From: Dryocola sp031988645
GTDB lineage: Bacteria; Pseudomonadota; Gammaproteobacteria; Enterobacterales; Enterobacteriaceae
DNA: 64,000 nucleotides
Assembly: GCF_051307045.1 (NCBI RefSeq)
Contig: NZ_CP150452.1
Location: forward strand, 1,736,001-1,800,000
Direction of reading: 5' to 3'
Of the stretch, positions 36,858 through 45,624 are shown piece by piece. Both the position numbers and the translations under genes were made by a program. Every line of letters starts with the position of its first letter. Position 1 is the stretch's first letter. The notes beneath the pieces are model-generated. The model was not told the origin of the DNA. It did no database searches and saw only the letters and a list, made by a program, of their open reading frames with translations.

Positions 36858-37820
36858 ATGCAAACGATTCTGGGGGCCAACGGCCAGATTGCCCAAGAGC
36901 TTGCCCGAGAGCTGAAACGCTCCTACACCGATGACCTGAGACTGGTAAGCCGCAGCCCGCGAAAGGTAAACGACAGCGATGTTACCGTAGCGGCAAATCT
37001 GCTTGATGCGGAACAAACGCTGAATGCGGTAAAAGGGAGCAGCATTGTCTATTTTGCCGCGGGGTTGCCCGCGGATTCGGCGCTGTGGGAGCAACAGTTT
37101 CCGACGATGCTGAAAAATGCGCTTGATGCAGCCCGCACGGCGCAAGCCCGCTTTGTCTATTTTGACAATACCTATATGTATCCGCAGAACGACAATCCAC
37201 AAACGGAAGAAACGCGCTTCGCTCCCCGGGGGCGGAAAGGAAAAGTACGCGAACTGATGACCAACATGGTGCTTGAAGAGATGAGGCGGGAGGCCATTCC
37301 GGTCATTATCGGCCGCGCGCCGGAGTTCTATGGGCCGGGGAAGACGCAGAGTTTCACCAACGCGTTTATCATCGACAAACTGAAGGCCGACAAGCGGCCG
37401 CGTGTCCCGGTGCGTGACGATAAACTTCGTACGCTCATCTGGACGCCTGACGCCAGCCGTGCCCTTGCTGTGCTCGGTAATACTGCGGATGCCTGCGGGC
37501 AGAGCTGGCATCTGCCCTGCTGTGACGATCGCCTTACCTACAGGCAGTTTGTTTCTCTCGCCTGTGAAGTCTTCGGAAAAGACGCGGAGTACAGCGTCGT
37601 CAGCAAGCTGGCGTTGACCTTCGCCGGTCTTTTTTCGCAGGGAGCCCGTGAGATGCGTGAGCTGCTGCCGCGGTATGAACATGACAACCTGTTCGAATCG
37701 GCAAAGTTTAAGCATCGCTTCCCGGATTTCTCCGTCACGACTTACCGTGAGGGTCTGGAAGACATCCGGCGGGAATGGAGCAGCAGGCAGAAGAAAGCGA
37801 ACGCCTCCGACTCACGTTAA
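36858..37820 (+). CDS. NAD(P)-dependent epimerase/reductase family (atypical SDR) protein
   Basis: 320 residues. Rossmann start QTILGANGQIAQELARELKR, then DLLDAEQTL-type turn, FVYFDNTYMYPQ (a YxxxK-like position is not preserved) and PVIIGRAPEFYGPG. Typical of atypical short-chain dehydrogenases such as NmrA/NAD-epimerase proteins. Controlled by the divergent MerR protein through the 19-bp-spacer promoter. Paired MerR-SDR genes are often induced by electrophiles or drugs; substrate unknown. Start ATG at 36858 has GCGAGGAA upstream. Confidence 0.82.
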   Translation: MQTILGANGQIAQELARELKRSYTDDLRLVSRSPRKVNDSDVTVAANLLDAEQTLNAVKGSSIVYFAAGLPADSALWEQQFPTMLKNALDAARTAQARFVYFDNTYMYPQNDNPQTEETRFAPRGRKGKVRELMTNMVLEEMRREAIPVIIGRAPEFYGPGKTQSFTNAFIIDKLKADKRPRVPVRDDKLRTLIWTPDASRALAVLGNTADACGQSWHLPCCDDRLTYRQFVSLACEVFGKDAEYSVVSKLALTFAGLFSQGAREMRELLPRYEHDNLFESAKFKHRFPDFSVTTYREGLEDIRREWSSRQKKANASDSR

Positions 37821-37874
37821 AAAGTACTCTTATGATAACGTGTCATCACCTGCGTCCTGTTGAAGGGGCTTTGC

Positions 37875-38273
37875 ATGCTTAACGGGCTGAATCACATAAC
37901 AATCGCTGTAAGTGATATTTCAAAAAGCTTTAATTTTTACGTCAACATACTTGGTTTTATACCTAAGGCAAAATGGGCCAGCGGGGCTTATCTTTCTTCA
38001 GGTAACCTGTGGTTATGTCTTTCCGCTGATGCTGTTGCTTCTCATGAGGATTACACTCACTACGCATTCAGCATCCGTAGCGAAGACTTCGATGCGTTTG
38101 CCACTCATCTGAAATCATCGGGCGTTACCGAGTGGAAAACCAATAAGAGTGAAGGAAAATCTATCTATTTCCTGGATCCCGATGGGCACAAGCTGGAAAT
38201 ACATGATGGCGATCTGGATAGCCGCCTTAGAGATTGTATGAAGCATCCCTATGAAAAAATGGAGTTTTTCTAG
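37875..38273 (+). CDS. fosA: FosA-family fosfomycin-modifying glutathione transferase (vicinal oxygen chelate fold)
   Basis: 132 residues, close to the 133-141 of known FosA proteins. Metal ligands are visible at NHITIAV (His7 equivalent), YTHYAF (His64) and HKLEIHDGDL (Glu110). The potassium-loop region KTNKSEGKSIYFLDPDGH and the SGAYLSSGNLWLCLSAD segment are diagnostic. FosA adds glutathione to fosfomycin with Mn2+ and K+. It is clearly diverged from Klebsiella and Enterobacter FosA, so activity is inferred. Start at ATG 37875, with GAAGGGG upstream, rather than 37860. A decayed paralogue lies at 30426-30811. Confidence 0.85.
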   Translation: MLNGLNHITIAVSDISKSFNFYVNILGFIPKAKWASGAYLSSGNLWLCLSADAVASHEDYTHYAFSIRSEDFDAFATHLKSSGVTEWKTNKSEGKSIYFLDPDGHKLEIHDGDLDSRLRDCMKHPYEKMEFF

Positions 38274-38342
38274 TGGCTTAAAATTTAGTGCAACGATGAT
38301 GCTTTGATAAATCCGCGTGAATTCCAGTGGTTAATCCGGTCG

Positions 38343-39206
38343 CTAACTGCTCTGTAACAGAAATTGCCGCAGTGCGGCCGTAAGTTCTTCTGGCGCCTCT
38401 TCAGCCATATGGTGACCGCTGTGGATTGGTTTGCCGCGAACGTCCGGCGCCCAGCTTTTCCAGATGCCAGGAATGTCGCCGTATATCTCTTCCAGATCGT
38501 CATATTTTGACCATAAGCAGAGCGTCGGACATGCGATTACGCGCCCGAGCTGACGGTCCTGCAGCTCGTGCTGTTTATCTATAGCCAGCCCGGCGCGATA
38601 GTCTTCAATCATTCCGTGTACGGTTGCCGGATCGTGTATGGCCCGCCTGAACTCCTGGTATTCCTCGTCTCCCATGGTGTCCGGCTGGCCCCCATACCAT
38701 TTGTCCGGGTCAGCCAGAATGGCCCGCTCCGGCTTTTCCGGCTGGGCAAAGAAGAACCAGTGATACCACTGTCGGGCAAACTTTTCGTTACAGCGGTTGA
38801 GCGCCTCAAGGATGGGAACAGAATCCAGTACGGCAAGGCGTGTGATTCGATCCGGATAATCAAGGGCGGCCCTGTAGGCCGTGTAGCTTCCTCTGTCGTG
38901 TCCGACAAGCGCAAACCGGTCAAAGCCAAGCTGACTCATCAACTCAATGCAATCTTTTGCCTTAGCCCTTTTAGAGGAGCCCGCGTGCTCAGGCAAGTCG
39001 GCAGGTTTAGATGAGCGGCCAAAACCACGTAAGTCAGGGCAGACGACAGTAAATGATTTAGCAAGCTCGGGAGCCACCTTCGACCAGGTCGCATGAGTAC
39101 GGGGATGGCCATGCAGCAGCAGAACCGGCGGGCCGTTACCGCCATAACGCACGTTAAGCACTGCTTCAGAGAGCGTGATTTCCTGGTGCGTAAATCCCTC
39201 AAACAT
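38343..39206 (-). CDS. alpha/beta hydrolase of the haloacetate dehalogenase (DehH1/FAcD) group
   Basis: 287 residues from ATG 39206, which has AGGAGA upstream. LLLHGHPRTHATWSKVAPELA oxyanion region, nucleophile motif VGHDRGSYTAYRAALDYPDRI with Asp104, catalytic Asp in LAVLDSVPI, YHWFFFAQPEKPE (the His-Trp pair that binds fluoride in fluoroacetate dehalogenase) and catalytic His in SGHHMAEEAPEE. The first carboxylate-binding Arg is kept (DR) but the second, DRGxR, is Tyr here, so the substrate may not be a haloacetate. A longer frame to 39407 lacks a ribosome site. Stand-alone gene, convergent with fosA. Confidence 0.8.
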   Translation of the reverse strand: MFEGFTHQEITLSEAVLNVRYGGNGPPVLLLHGHPRTHATWSKVAPELAKSFTVVCPDLRGFGRSSKPADLPEHAGSSKRAKAKDCIELMSQLGFDRFALVGHDRGSYTAYRAALDYPDRITRLAVLDSVPILEALNRCNEKFARQWYHWFFFAQPEKPERAILADPDKWYGGQPDTMGDEEYQEFRRAIHDPATVHGMIEDYRAGLAIDKQHELQDRQLGRVIACPTLCLWSKYDDLEEIYGDIPGIWKSWAPDVRGKPIHSGHHMAEEAPEELTAALRQFLLQSS

Positions 39207-39295
39207 AGGCTCTTCTCCTGCCAGATCTGGAGTACTGATTATAGACGAGCCTTGCCAGAGGCGTTTTGCGAAGGGCCGGACATCTTTTACTTCTA

Positions 39296-39478
39296 CGCGG
39301 CTAACATTATGACAAACATCATAATTAACAAGGTAATGTATGCCCTCGCGTGCACAACATCCGGAATAATGCTTAACAGCGGGGCGCCTGAGCGGATCCC
39401 TGAGCATGAGCCGGCGACAAGAAGAGCCAGCGCCGGCAAATTTATGTACCCGACGAACCCCGGAGCTTTTTCAGACAT
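39296..39478 (-). pseudogene. C-terminal fragment resembling TauE/SafE permeases
   Basis: 61 codons reading GFVGYINLPALALLVAGSCSGIRSGAPLLSIIPDVVHARAYITLLIMMFVIMLA. The pattern G-x-INLPAL-x(4)-GS-x(2)-G-x(3)-GA-L-x(3)-P followed by a hydrophobic helix is that of the last two helices of TauE/SafE proteins. The rest of the gene is missing, so this is probably a deletion scar. It differs from the intact TauE gene at 25945-26676. Confidence 0.4.
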
Positions 39479-39717
39479 GTATCGTCGTCAGATGGGATGC
39501 GCGCCGAGCGCTCACAAAAAAGCCTTATAAGCCGCGGGGCAACGACCAGGCTGCGGCTGAATAAAGGCCCAGGCTCAGGCAGGTTCCCTTATTGCTGGGT
39601 GAAATGCTGGCCATGCTGGATGAGGATTTAAAAGCGCCGCGCTTTATCCACACCCCGACCGGGCTTGCGATATTAAATGGCGCAGCCGTATCGGGTAGCC
39701 ATTAATCATCTGAGGTC

Positions 39718-39760
39718 CCCGCCTTCTCAGCCAGCAGGTAGCTTCTGCTGAGAAGGCGGG
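39718..39760. terminator. 13-bp perfect hairpin downstream of roxA
   Basis: CCCGCCTTCTCAG (39718-39730) pairs with CTGAGAAGGCGGG (39748-39760), loop 17 nt. It begins 10 bp beyond the roxA stop on the minus strand. No T run follows, so it is a transcript-end structure rather than a textbook terminator. Confidence 0.5.
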
Positions 39761-39769
39761 CGAGAGGCA

Positions 39770-40891
39770 TTAACCTTCGAAGTACCAGTAGCCGCTGTTT
39801 ACCAGCGCTGCGAGCATCGCCAGGAAGGACGGGTCTTCCAGGGCGTCGCCAAAGGTCTGCGCGTCAAGTTTCAGATGGCTTGCCAGCGCTTCAACGGCCG
39901 GACGGTGCGGGCTGTCGATCTTCTCACCGTTGACATACACCTCATCGGCGATGCGCAGCACGCGCAGTCCGCCGAGGCGGGTCAGCGAGTCGCCCTGCTT
40001 GATGGCGTCGTAGATTTCATCCGGCTGATAAGGCGGCTCCGGCGGCGCCACGTCCAGCTCGTGGCGCGACTGGGTAATAAATTCGCCAAACCAGGCTTTG
40101 AAATGCTCGGGCTGATTAACCAGTTCCAGCATCATCCCGCGCAGCTTATCCAGCTCTTCCGGCAGGATATCCGCCGGGTTCTGGCGGGACGGCACGTCCG
40201 GATCGGTATAGCGATGGCTGCCCAGCTCGCGCTGCAGCACGTAATCGGCGAAACCGCTGATCAGCTCGCGGCCGCTTGGCGCACGGAACCCGACGGAGTA
40301 GTTCATCGAGTTTTCCAGCGAATAGCCTTCGTGCGGGAAACCCGGCGGAATATAGAGAATATCGCCCGGCTCCAGCTCTTCATCGATAATGCCTTCAAAC
40401 GGCTCGACCTGCAGCAGATCTGGATGCGGGCAGTGCTGCTTCATCGGCAACTTTTCGCCCACGCGCCAGCGACGGCGACCAATACCCTGAATGATAAACA
40501 CGTCGTACTGATCCAGATGCGGGCCAACGCCGCCGCCGGGCACCGAGAAAGAGATCATCAGGTCGTCGGTACGCCAGTCGGGCAGGGCGCGGAACGGACG
40601 CATCAGGCTGGCGCTCTGCTCGTGCCAGTGGTTAACCGCCTGCACCAGCAGGGACCAGTTGTTCTCGCTTAAATGATCGTAGCTCTGGAATGGACCGTGG
40701 CTGACTTGCCATTTGCCGTCCTGGTGGCTCACCAGGCGGCTGTCTACCTCGTTTTCCATGGCAAGGCCTGCCAGTTCATCCGGGGAGATGGGGTCGATAA
40801 AGTTTTTAAAGCCGCGTTTTAACACCACCGGGCGTTTTTGCCAGTAGCGTTCGATAAAATCGGGCCAGTTTAAATCCAGGGTATATTCCAT
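39770..40891 (-). CDS. roxA: RoxA (YcfD), 2-oxoglutarate-dependent ribosomal protein uL16 arginine hydroxylase
   Basis: 373 residues, the E. coli length. JmjC-type cupin: iron ligands HLDQYD (HxD) at about 125-127 and His in GFPHEGYSLENSMNYSVGFRAPS at about 187, then a winged-helix C-terminal domain. It hydroxylates Arg81 of ribosomal protein uL16. In E. coli it is directly next to pepT; here the 16-kb island separates them. Confidence 0.96.
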   Translation of the reverse strand: MEYTLDLNWPDFIERYWQKRPVVLKRGFKNFIDPISPDELAGLAMENEVDSRLVSHQDGKWQVSHGPFQSYDHLSENNWSLLVQAVNHWHEQSASLMRPFRALPDWRTDDLMISFSVPGGGVGPHLDQYDVFIIQGIGRRRWRVGEKLPMKQHCPHPDLLQVEPFEGIIDEELEPGDILYIPPGFPHEGYSLENSMNYSVGFRAPSGRELISGFADYVLQRELGSHRYTDPDVPSRQNPADILPEELDKLRGMMLELVNQPEHFKAWFGEFITQSRHELDVAPPEPPYQPDEIYDAIKQGDSLTRLGGLRVLRIADEVYVNGEKIDSPHRPAVEALASHLKLDAQTFGDALEDPSFLAMLAALVNSGYWYFEG

Positions 40892-40962
40892 TTTTGTTAT
40901 CCGGCAGGTGGAGGAACCTGTCCGGATTATAACGGATGGGGCGGTCGTTTACGGGAGTATTT

Positions 40963-42427
40963 TCAATCTTCTTCGCTGTCCGGACGCTGGCGCGCAAAAA
41001 TCACCTCCATGCGCACGCCGCCCAGTTCGCTGGCGCCCGGAAGGATCTCACCGTCGTACTGGCCGACGATTTCCCGCGCCACGGAGAGGGCCGACGCCCT
41101 GGCCCGGCCGCAGGGTATCGACCCGTTGTCCGCGGTCAAAAACGATCGCCCGCTTGCTTTCGGGAATGCCCGGACCGTCGTCCTCAACGTACAGATGCAG
41201 GGTGTCGTCGAGCTGGGAGGCGGAAATCTCCACGAACTCCAGACAGTATTTACAGGCGTTATCCAGCACGTTGCCCATCACCTCCATAAAGTCATTTTTC
41301 TCGCCGATAAAGGTTATCTCCGGCGAGACGTCAAGGGTGATATTGACGCCCTTACGCTGGTAAACCTTGTTGAGCGCCGAACAGAGGTTGTCCAGCAAAG
41401 GGGCGACCGAATGCAGCTCGCGGCTTAGCAGGGCGCTGTTTCCGCGCATGCTGGCGCGATGCAGGTAGTATCCGATCTGCTGCGAGATGCGGCTGATCTG
41501 CTCAAGCATCACCGGTTCGGCTTCCTCCACGTTCAGCTTTTGCGTGCGCAGGGAGCGCAGGGTGGTTTGCAGCACCGCCAGCGGCGTTTTCAGGCTGTGG
41601 GTCAGGTCGGTCAGCGTCGTGCGGTACTTATCGTAGCGCTCGCGCTCCGTGCGCAGCAGGCGGTTCAGGTTAAGCACCAGGCTTTTCAGCTCGCGGGTGG
41701 TTTCCGGGTTAAGGCTGTCGCGGTCGTGCTTTTCCAGCTCGCGCACTTCTTTTGCCAGCGCCTCGATAGGGCGCAGGCTCCACCAGGCGGCGACCCACAG
41801 CAGCGGGATGACCAGCAGCAGGTTGGCGAGCAGCACGTAGATAAACCAGCTCCACACCATATAAGAACGTTTCAGTTCGATGGGGATGGTATCGACCACC
41901 ACGATGGTCAGCGCCGGCATCCTGGCGGTGGCCGGATACTGATTCACCGCCACCGAGTGCGTCATCGCGTTTTCTTCGTCATCCTCGTGAATGCCCTTCA
42001 GCTCCGCCTGCAACGAGCGATCGTTGCCCAGCAGGGCGCTGCTGGTGTCGAAGTTCGCCTCCAGCTCATGAAAGCCGTTTGCGCCAAGCCACTCTTTTTT
42101 AATCTGCTGCCTGATTTGCGGCACGTCCCGCTGCGTCCACAGCAGGTTGCCATGCTCGTCGTAAATCAGCGCCATCGTCGGGCTTTGCAGGTTTAAGTTT
42201 TCCGGGATTTCGACCCTGATTTTGCCGTCGACGCGGGTGGCGAGGGTGTAGAACAGGTTGCTTTCCCCGCGCAGCAGGCGAAAGGTGGTTTTGTCAAAGC
42301 TGACGCTGTAGCCCACCAGCGCCACCAGGCCGTAGGCGAGGGAGAGCACCATCACCACGGCGGCGGTGGCGAGTAAAAAGCGTACCCGTAGCGAAAGCGG
42401 GAAGAAGCGGCGCAGGAATGTCATCAT
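40963..42427 (-). CDS. phoQ: PhoQ, Mg2+/acid/antimicrobial-peptide sensor kinase (apparent frameshift)
   Basis: Corrected length 487 residues (E. coli 486). Two membrane helices flank a periplasmic PhoQ sensor domain with the acidic patch EDDEENAMTHS; HAMP; H-box DLTHSLKTPLAVLQ with the phosphorylated His; N-box NVLDNACKYC; and G-boxes DDGPGIP and GQGVGLS. The frame breaks at 41088-41092 (GGGCC, one base too many); correction joins RPGQGVGLSVAREIVGQYDG. Start ATG 42427 overlaps the phoP stop (ATGA). Confidence 0.95.
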
Positions 42428-43098
42428 CAGCGCAGGTCGAAACGGTAACCCTGGCCCCGGACGGTGGTTATCACTTCGTGGGGATGCTGCGCCTGAATTT
42501 TCTTGCGCAGGCGGCCCATCAGCACGTCGATGGTGTGGCTTTCGCGCAGCTCCGCATCGGGGTAGAGCTGCAGCATCAGCGAATCTTTGCTCACCACCTT
42601 GCCGGCGTTGCGGATCAGGGTTTCCATTATCGTGTATTCAAAAGCGGTGAGCTTGATGAGCGTGTCGTTAATGGAGAGTTCCCGGCGGGACAGGTCCACC
42701 TGGAAGGGCGGCAGGGAAATCAGCTGCGAGGCAAGCCCGCTGTTGCGGCGCATCAGCGCCTGCATGCGCGCAATCACCTCTTCGAGATGGAAGGGTTTCG
42801 TCACGTAGTCATCGGCCCCGGCGCCAAGCACCTCGACTTTATCCTGCCAGCCCTCGCGGGCGGTTAAGACCAGCACGGGAATGGTGACGTCGTGGCTGCG
42901 CCAGCGGCGGATCAGGCTCATGCCGTCTTCATCGGGCAGGCCGAGATCGACAATGGCAATATCCGGCGTGTGCTCATTTAAGAAGTAATCGGCCTCTTTG
43001 GCGTCCTCAGCGGCATCGACCTGGTGGCCGGTTTCGCGCAGCTGCACCGTTAAGTGGTGACGTAACAGGGCATTATCTTCCACAACCAGAACGCGCAT
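42427..43098 (-). CDS. phoP: PhoP, OmpR-family response regulator
   Basis: 223 residues, the E. coli length. Receiver domain with phosphoacceptor Asp51 in IAIVDLGLPDEDGMSLI and Lys in DDYVTKPFH; C-terminal winged helix with LTAFEYTIMETLIRN and HTIDVLMGRLRKKI. Master regulator of Mg2+ starvation and envelope modification. Operon phoPQ with a PhoP box upstream, indicating positive autoregulation. Confidence 0.97.
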   Translation of the reverse strand: MRVLVVEDNALLRHHLTVQLRETGHQVDAAEDAKEADYFLNEHTPDIAIVDLGLPDEDGMSLIRRWRSHDVTIPVLVLTAREGWQDKVEVLGAGADDYVTKPFHLEEVIARMQALMRRNSGLASQLISLPPFQVDLSRRELSINDTLIKLTAFEYTIMETLIRNAGKVVSKDSLMLQLYPDAELRESHTIDVLMGRLRKKIQAQHPHEVITTVRGQGYRFDLR

Positions 43099-43141
43099 CG
43101 CATTTCCCCAATCTGAAAAAGTCGCTGATAGTTTAACGCTA

Positions 43142-43176
43142 ATTATCGGCGACGGGTGATAAACCCCGAATAAACA
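43142..43176 (-). promoter_or_regulatory. PhoP box and -10 element of the phoP promoter
   Basis: On the minus strand TGTTTA-TTCGG-GGTTTA (43160-43176) is an exact match to the PhoP direct repeat (T/G)GTTTA-N5-(T/G)GTTTA. After 12 bp comes GATAAT (43142-43147), a good -10 at the spacing found in PhoP-activated promoters. phoP starts 44 bp further on. Confidence 0.9.
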
Positions 43177-43190
43177 GCTGCCTGTAAGTG

Positions 43191-44114
43191 TTAACGGTTA
43201 ACCGAACGGGCGATGCGGGAATAGGTGTGGCGTACGCCGCGGATTGCCACGCTGTAGGCAAAAATATTCTCCGGCAGGGCGATGCCCGTAAAACCGGTAT
43301 CGCCGATATGGTGAAGGTCGGCGCCGGCCATTTTGCTCATCAGCGCGATTTGCCGGATGGTCTGCACATCGGCGCCCTCCTGCGAGGTGCCGATGGCGGT
43401 CATCGCCAGCGCGCCCTGCCGTTGGGTAAAGGTAATCAACGAGGCGACCTTTTCCTGCGTCATGCCCGGAATGGTGCCCGGTGCCGGAAGCAGAACAATA
43501 TCGGCTCCGTTCGCAACAAAGAGGGCGATGTCCTCCTCGCTTATCAGCTGGCTGCCGCTTTCGCGCACGATGCCCGCGCCGTGCATTTTCCCGGCTACCA
43601 GTACCAGCCTGTCACCGACTTCATCATGGATTTGCTTAAGCGAACGGGCGATGGCCTGGTTGCTGATGCCGTTATTGGGATTGCCGGTCAGAACGACAAT
43701 TCGTGCGCCGAGATCGTAGAGCCTGCGCGCGTTTTCCGGCGTGGCGGCTCGCCCGGCGGTCATCTGCCAGAATTCATCATGATCGGAGGCAAAGTCCGGA
43801 TCGACGGCTTCAAGGTTCGCGCCGATGACCCGCCCGGTCAGGCGCTGCAGCTCCCGTAGCGTCTCTTCCGGCGCGATACCGGCGGGAAGTCCTTCAACGC
43901 GGGGCTGCACCGCATCAAACAGGTTCAGCAGAAGAATATCGGCGCCCTGGCTGGCAGCCAGTTCGGCGTTGGTGATGTTATTGAGCAAGGGCTGGGTGAT
44001 GGCGATGGTTTCGCTGACCAGCACGCGGCCTTCGCTGGCGCGAAGCGAGTGGAGCAAATCGGCTTTGGTGATATTCGCAAGGTCGGAGGCGCTGCAGTCG
44101 AGATAGCGTTTCAT
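43191..44114 (-). CDS. TIM-barrel protein, DUF7916-type (phosphoenolpyruvate mutase-like), function unknown
   Basis: 307 residues from ATG 44114 with GGGGAAAG upstream. The sequence alternates strands and helices like a TIM barrel: RVLVSETIAITQPLL, NAELAASQGADILLLNLFD, RVIGANLEAVDPDF, GARIVVLTGNPNNGISNQAI, DRLVLVAGKMHGAG, GADIVLLPAPGTIPGMTQEKV, GALAMTAIGTSQEGADVQTIRQIALMSKMAGADLHHIGDTGF. It resembles proteins found near PTS sugar operons, but no catalytic site is assigned. It sits between phoP and purB, which are adjacent in E. coli. A near-palindrome GTATCAATTGTATAC at 44137-44151 upstream could be its operator. Confidence 0.75.
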   Translation of the reverse strand: MKRYLDCSASDLANITKADLLHSLRASEGRVLVSETIAITQPLLNNITNAELAASQGADILLLNLFDAVQPRVEGLPAGIAPEETLRELQRLTGRVIGANLEAVDPDFASDHDEFWQMTAGRAATPENARRLYDLGARIVVLTGNPNNGISNQAIARSLKQIHDEVGDRLVLVAGKMHGAGIVRESGSQLISEEDIALFVANGADIVLLPAPGTIPGMTQEKVASLITFTQRQGALAMTAIGTSQEGADVQTIRQIALMSKMAGADLHHIGDTGFTGIALPENIFAYSVAIRGVRHTYSRIARSVNR

Positions 44115-44198
44115 CGTTCTTTCCCCTGATTGACGTTGTATCAATTGTATACCAGTAAATCCCTGCGAAGGGCGGCATAGTCAGGCGGGAAACAGCAA

Positions 44199-44225
44199 CG
44201 CCCCCTCCCGCAGCGGGAGAGGGCG
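44199..44225 (-). terminator. purB-side hairpin
   Basis: CGCCCCCTCCCGC and GCGGGAGAGGGCG form a GC-rich stem of about 13 bp with one mismatch and a one-base loop between 44199 and 44225, directly after the purB stop at 44232. No long T run. Confidence 0.5.
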
Positions 44226-44231
44226 ATGTTA

Positions 44232-45603
44232 TTACTTCAGTTCGTCAACCATAGTGATGGCGCGGCCGATATAGTTAGCCGGCGTCATCGCCTTCAGACG
44301 GGTTTTTTCTTCTTCCGGCAGTTCCAGGCCGTCGATAAACTGCTTCATGCCTTCGGCATCCACGCGCTTGCCGCGGGTCAGCTCTTTGAGCTTCTCGTAC
44401 GGCTTCTCGATGCCGTAGCGGCGCATCACGGTCTGAATCGGCTCCGCCAGCACTTCCCAGTTGTGATCCAGCTCGTCCAGCAGGCGGTCGCGGTTCACTT
44501 CCAGCTTGCTCACGCCTTTCAGGGTGGACTGATAGGCAATCAGCGCGTAGCCGATGCCCACGCCGAGGTTACGCAGCACGGTGGAGTCGGTCAGGTCGCG
44601 CTGCCAGCGGGAAACCGGCAGCTTGCTCGCCAGGTGTTGCAGCATGGCGTTGGACAGGCCAAGGTTGCCCTCGGAGTTTTCGAAGTCGATCGGGTTAACC
44701 TTGTGCGGCATGGTGGAAGAGCCGATTTCGCCCGCGATGGTTTTCTGCTTGAAGTGGTTGAGCGCAATGTAGCCCCACACGTCGCGATCGAAGTCGATCA
44801 GGATGGTGTTGAAGCGCGCCACGCAGTCAAACAGCTCGGCGATATAGTCGTGCGGCTCAATCTGCGTGGTGTACGGGTTCCACTGGATGCCCAGGGAGGT
44901 GACGAACTCCTCGCTGAACTGGTGCCAGTCCACTTCCGGGTAGGCGGCGATGTGGGCGTTATAGTTGCCGACCGCGCCGTTGATTTTGCCGAGGATTTCC
45001 ACCTTTTCCAGCTGGCGGAACTGGCGCTCCATGCGGTAGGGCCACGTTCGCCATCTCTTTACCCATGGTAGATGGCGTGGCCGGCTGGCCGTGGGTACGG
45101 GAAAGCAGCGGGATATCGCGATACTGCACCGACAGGTCTTTTACCGCATCGATAATTTTGCGCCAGTACGGCAGCACCACCTCTTTGCGGGCCGTTTCCA
45201 GCATCAGCGCGTGGGAAAGGTTGTTGATGTCTTCGGAGGTGCAGGCGAAGTGAATAAATTCAGACACCGCGTGCAGCGCAGGTACGGATTCAACCTTTTC
45301 CTTAAGGAAATACTCAACGGCTTTGACGTCGTGGTTGGTGGTGCGCTCAATGGTCTTGATGCGCGCGGCGTCTTCTTCACTGAACTGCGCGACGATCTTA
45401 TCAAGGTAACCGTTTGCGTCTGCGTCAAAAGCAGGAACTTCTCTGATCGCTGCGTGCGCGGCTAGTTTTTGCAGCCAGCGTACTTCTACCTGTACGCGAA
45501 ATTTCAGCAAACCGAACTCGCTGAAAATGGCGCGCAGAGCGCTGACTTTATCGCCGTAGCGTCCATCTACGGGGGAAACGGCGGTCAGTGAGGATAATTC
45601 CAT
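44232..45603 (-). CDS. purB: adenylosuccinate lyase PurB (apparent frameshift)
   Basis: Corrected length 456 residues, identical to E. coli, starting MELSSLTAVSPVDGRYGDKV at 45603. Catalyses two steps of purine synthesis (SAICAR and adenylosuccinate cleavage). Motifs: TNHDVKAVEYFLKE, SRTHGQPATPSTMGKEMANVA and the family signature GSSTMPHKVNPIDFEN with the catalytic Ser. The frame breaks at 45039-45043 (GGGCC); removing one base gives NVAYRMERQFRQL. Loss of purB causes purine auxotrophy, so an error is more likely than a real break. Confidence 0.96.
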
Positions 45604-45624
45604 AAGTGACAACTCCGAAAGAGG

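Larger units (their letters stand above)
39207..39769. other. intergenic region with gene remnants before roxA
   Basis: 563 bp at the island/backbone junction. It holds the TauE-like fragment at 39296-39478, a plus-strand tail reading LLGEMLAMLDEDLKAPRFIH...GLAILNGAAVSGSH (to about 39705) that looks like the end of a lost gene, and the hairpin at 39718-39760. No intact gene. Confidence 0.5.
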
